Shown piece after piece: positions 5,380 to 5,993 of a DNA stretch of 5,993 nucleotides. Position numbers and translations under genes: made by a program. Below the pieces are notes generated by a model. It was given only the letters and a program-made list of their open reading frames with translations. It searched no databases and was not told where the DNA came from. Position 1 is the stretch's first letter; each line of letters opens with the position of its first letter. The stretch is taken from contig CALMGA010000226.1 in the NCBI GenBank assembly GCA_937863205.1, forward strand, positions 1 to 5,993, written 5' to 3'. This DNA is from an uncultured Beijerinckiaceae bacterium. GTDB lineage: Bacteria > Pseudomonadota > Alphaproteobacteria > Rhizobiales > Beijerinckiaceae.

Positions 5380-5580
5380 CTACAGGGCCACTTGCTTGAC
5401 GACGAGGTTTTCCTGATCTCGCACCCATACCGTTGCTGGCTTGAAGGGAAGCCGCCCTGTCTCGGCAGTACGACGCCCCTGCGCCTCAGCGGACTCGATG
5501 GAGGGAAAAAGGCCGCCCATGCGCTCCACACCGGGTCTGCCGTCGTCACCATGACCCGACAGGTCAAGCGTGTACATCAT
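5380..5580 (-). CDS. Small protein of unknown function
   Basis: This is a 66-residue protein starting at ATG 5578-5580, with a second ATG directly after it. GGGAG lies seven bases upstream, which favours this start over the longer frame to 5685. The sequence begins MMYTLDLSGHGDDGRPGVER and then reads GGLFPSIESAEAQGRRTAE, LPFKPATVWVRDQENLVVKQ and VAL. The predicted shape is strand, loop, helix (IESAEAQGRRTAE), strand (ATVWVRD), strand (NLVVKQVAL). This resembles many short cytoplasmic alphaproteobacterial proteins of unknown role that pair a sequence-tracking helix with a final hairpin. No family name can be given. No cysteines, signal peptide or membrane segment. It stands alone, flanked by remnants on one side and a geneless stretch on the other. 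Confidence 0.65.
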   Translation of the reverse strand: MMYTLDLSGHGDDGRPGVERMGGLFPSIESAEAQGRRTAETGRLPFKPATVWVRDQENLVVKQVAL

Positions 5581-5587
5581 AGTAGCA

Positions 5588-5592
5588 CTCCC
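5588..5592 (-). promoter_or_regulatory. Ribosome binding site of the 5380-5580 gene
   Basis: The minus strand reads GGGAG-TGCTACT-ATG. It chooses the ATG at 5580 over the longer open frame. Confidence 0.55.
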
Positions 5593-5879
5593 ATTCACAC
5601 AAGGAGCAATCAGGGCGCGTCGCAAAAGTTGCTGAAGGGAGTTTAGCGGCAGATATCGCGCAAGCGACGGCGCTGTTTGCACCATCCGATTTCGGCTATC
5701 AAGCCTAGCATTCGTTGAAACAATTTGGTTTGACTGCTATTCAGGGATCGACGTAGGCGTATCGATCGCGTCGTTGCATGGTTGGCTTCTTTGATTCATC
5801 GCGAAGCCTCGAATGTCTAGGTCTCATCGTCCGTTGTGCAGCCTGCGACCCTGAATGTCGTTGACGGATCCAGCGGCCA

Positions 5880-5895
5880 CAACGCCGCGGCGTTG
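5880..5895. repeat. Perfect 16-bp palindrome
   Basis: CAACGCCGCGGCGTTG equals its own reverse complement. It could be an operator for a dimeric regulator or a chance GC-rich palindrome. No gene start lies close enough inside the window to assign a target. Confidence 0.5.
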
Positions 5896-5931
5896 CAGGG
5901 CTGATCGACCCGGGTCTCACCAAGGCGGCTC

Positions 5932-5983
5932 CGCTCAATTTCTACGTCATTGGCGCGAGAAGATCTCGTGCAAGAATTGAGCG
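5932..5983. repeat. Nested inverted repeat at the window end
   Basis: The outer arms CGCTCAATT (5932-5940) and AATTGAGCG (5975-5983) are perfect 9-bp complements. Inside, GCGCGAGA (5953-5960) pairs with TCTCGTGC (5964-5971) over a three-base AGA loop, with one G-T pair. The structure lacks a following T-run. It could be a folded RNA, a mobile-element end or a regulatory site. Confidence 0.5.
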
Positions 5984-5993
5984 CTTAATCTAA

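Larger units (their letters stand above)
5593..5993. other. Region without a supported gene
   Basis: No ORF here has both a start signal and convincing protein character. Two plus-strand stretches look faintly coding but have no start codon: 5586-5708 (contains VAEGSLAADIAQATALFAPS) and 5865-5993 (contains GLIDPGLTKAAPLNFYVIGA, ending in TAA at the window edge). The second would continue upstream as SSGHNAAALQG if one base were shifted, which suggests another decayed gene. The stretch also holds a 16-bp palindrome and a nested hairpin, listed separately. Minus-strand TTGTTT...GATAGC near 5700-5725 could be a weak promoter for the 5380-5580 gene. Confidence 0.4.

Noticed and set aside
5741..5938. 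Minus-strand open frame of 65 codons
   Set aside because: Arg-rich, no family features, no ribosome site, and it crosses the palindrome; not supported as a gene.

Overview
The window looks like a gene-poor, partly eroded accessory stretch of an alphaproteobacterial genome, probably Hyphomicrobiales (Rhizobium, Bradyrhizobium or Methylobacterium type). This is inferred from the GC-rich third codon positions, the LysR and PHB-depolymerase-type esterase sequences, a LOV-derived PAS protein with a GQSFxFLM motif, and a tiny secreted Cys-rich protein of a kind common in rhizobia. No complete mobile element, CRISPR array, rRNA or tRNA was seen. The intact genes are small and mostly stand alone, and two are accompanied by remnants of degraded genes.

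Layout. 1-186 (minus) is an internal fragment of an IS66-type transposase that ends in a premature stop. 190-351 holds no supported gene, only two palindromic sequences. 352-1320 (minus) is a LysR-type regulator with an unusual Ser/Asp/Asn-rich tail. 1474-2161 (minus) is a two-gene unit: a 70-residue helical protein followed, one base after its stop, by a PAS protein that has lost every LOV flavin-contact residue I could align. 2371-3020 (plus) carries two small unknown ORFs, with strong inverted repeats at and after the end of the second. 3166-4104 (minus) is a serine esterase of the PHB depolymerase family with a complete Ser-Asp-His triad; its likely start is a GTG behind a good AGGAG site. 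4237-4485 (minus) is a secreted four-cysteine small protein. 4731-5107 (plus) is a decayed FdhF/YdeP-type molybdopterin oxidoreductase with frameshifts, a nonsense codon and a large internal deletion. 5380-5580 (minus) is a small protein with a good ribosome binding site. 5581-5993 has no supported gene but holds a perfect 16-bp palindrome and a nested hairpin.

How the genes work together. Only the helical-protein/PAS pair looks tightly coupled and may form one sensing or partner unit. The Cys-rich gene and the esterase share a strand with a 132-nt gap and could be co-transcribed, but nothing ties their functions together. The LysR regulator has lost any obvious divergent target: its upstream side is the 3' end of the PAS gene and its downstream side is insertion-sequence debris. 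No exciting new multi-gene system can be supported from this sequence. The best leads are the flavin-residue-less LOV-like protein with its small partner, and the structured elements at 2954-3078 and 5880-5983.
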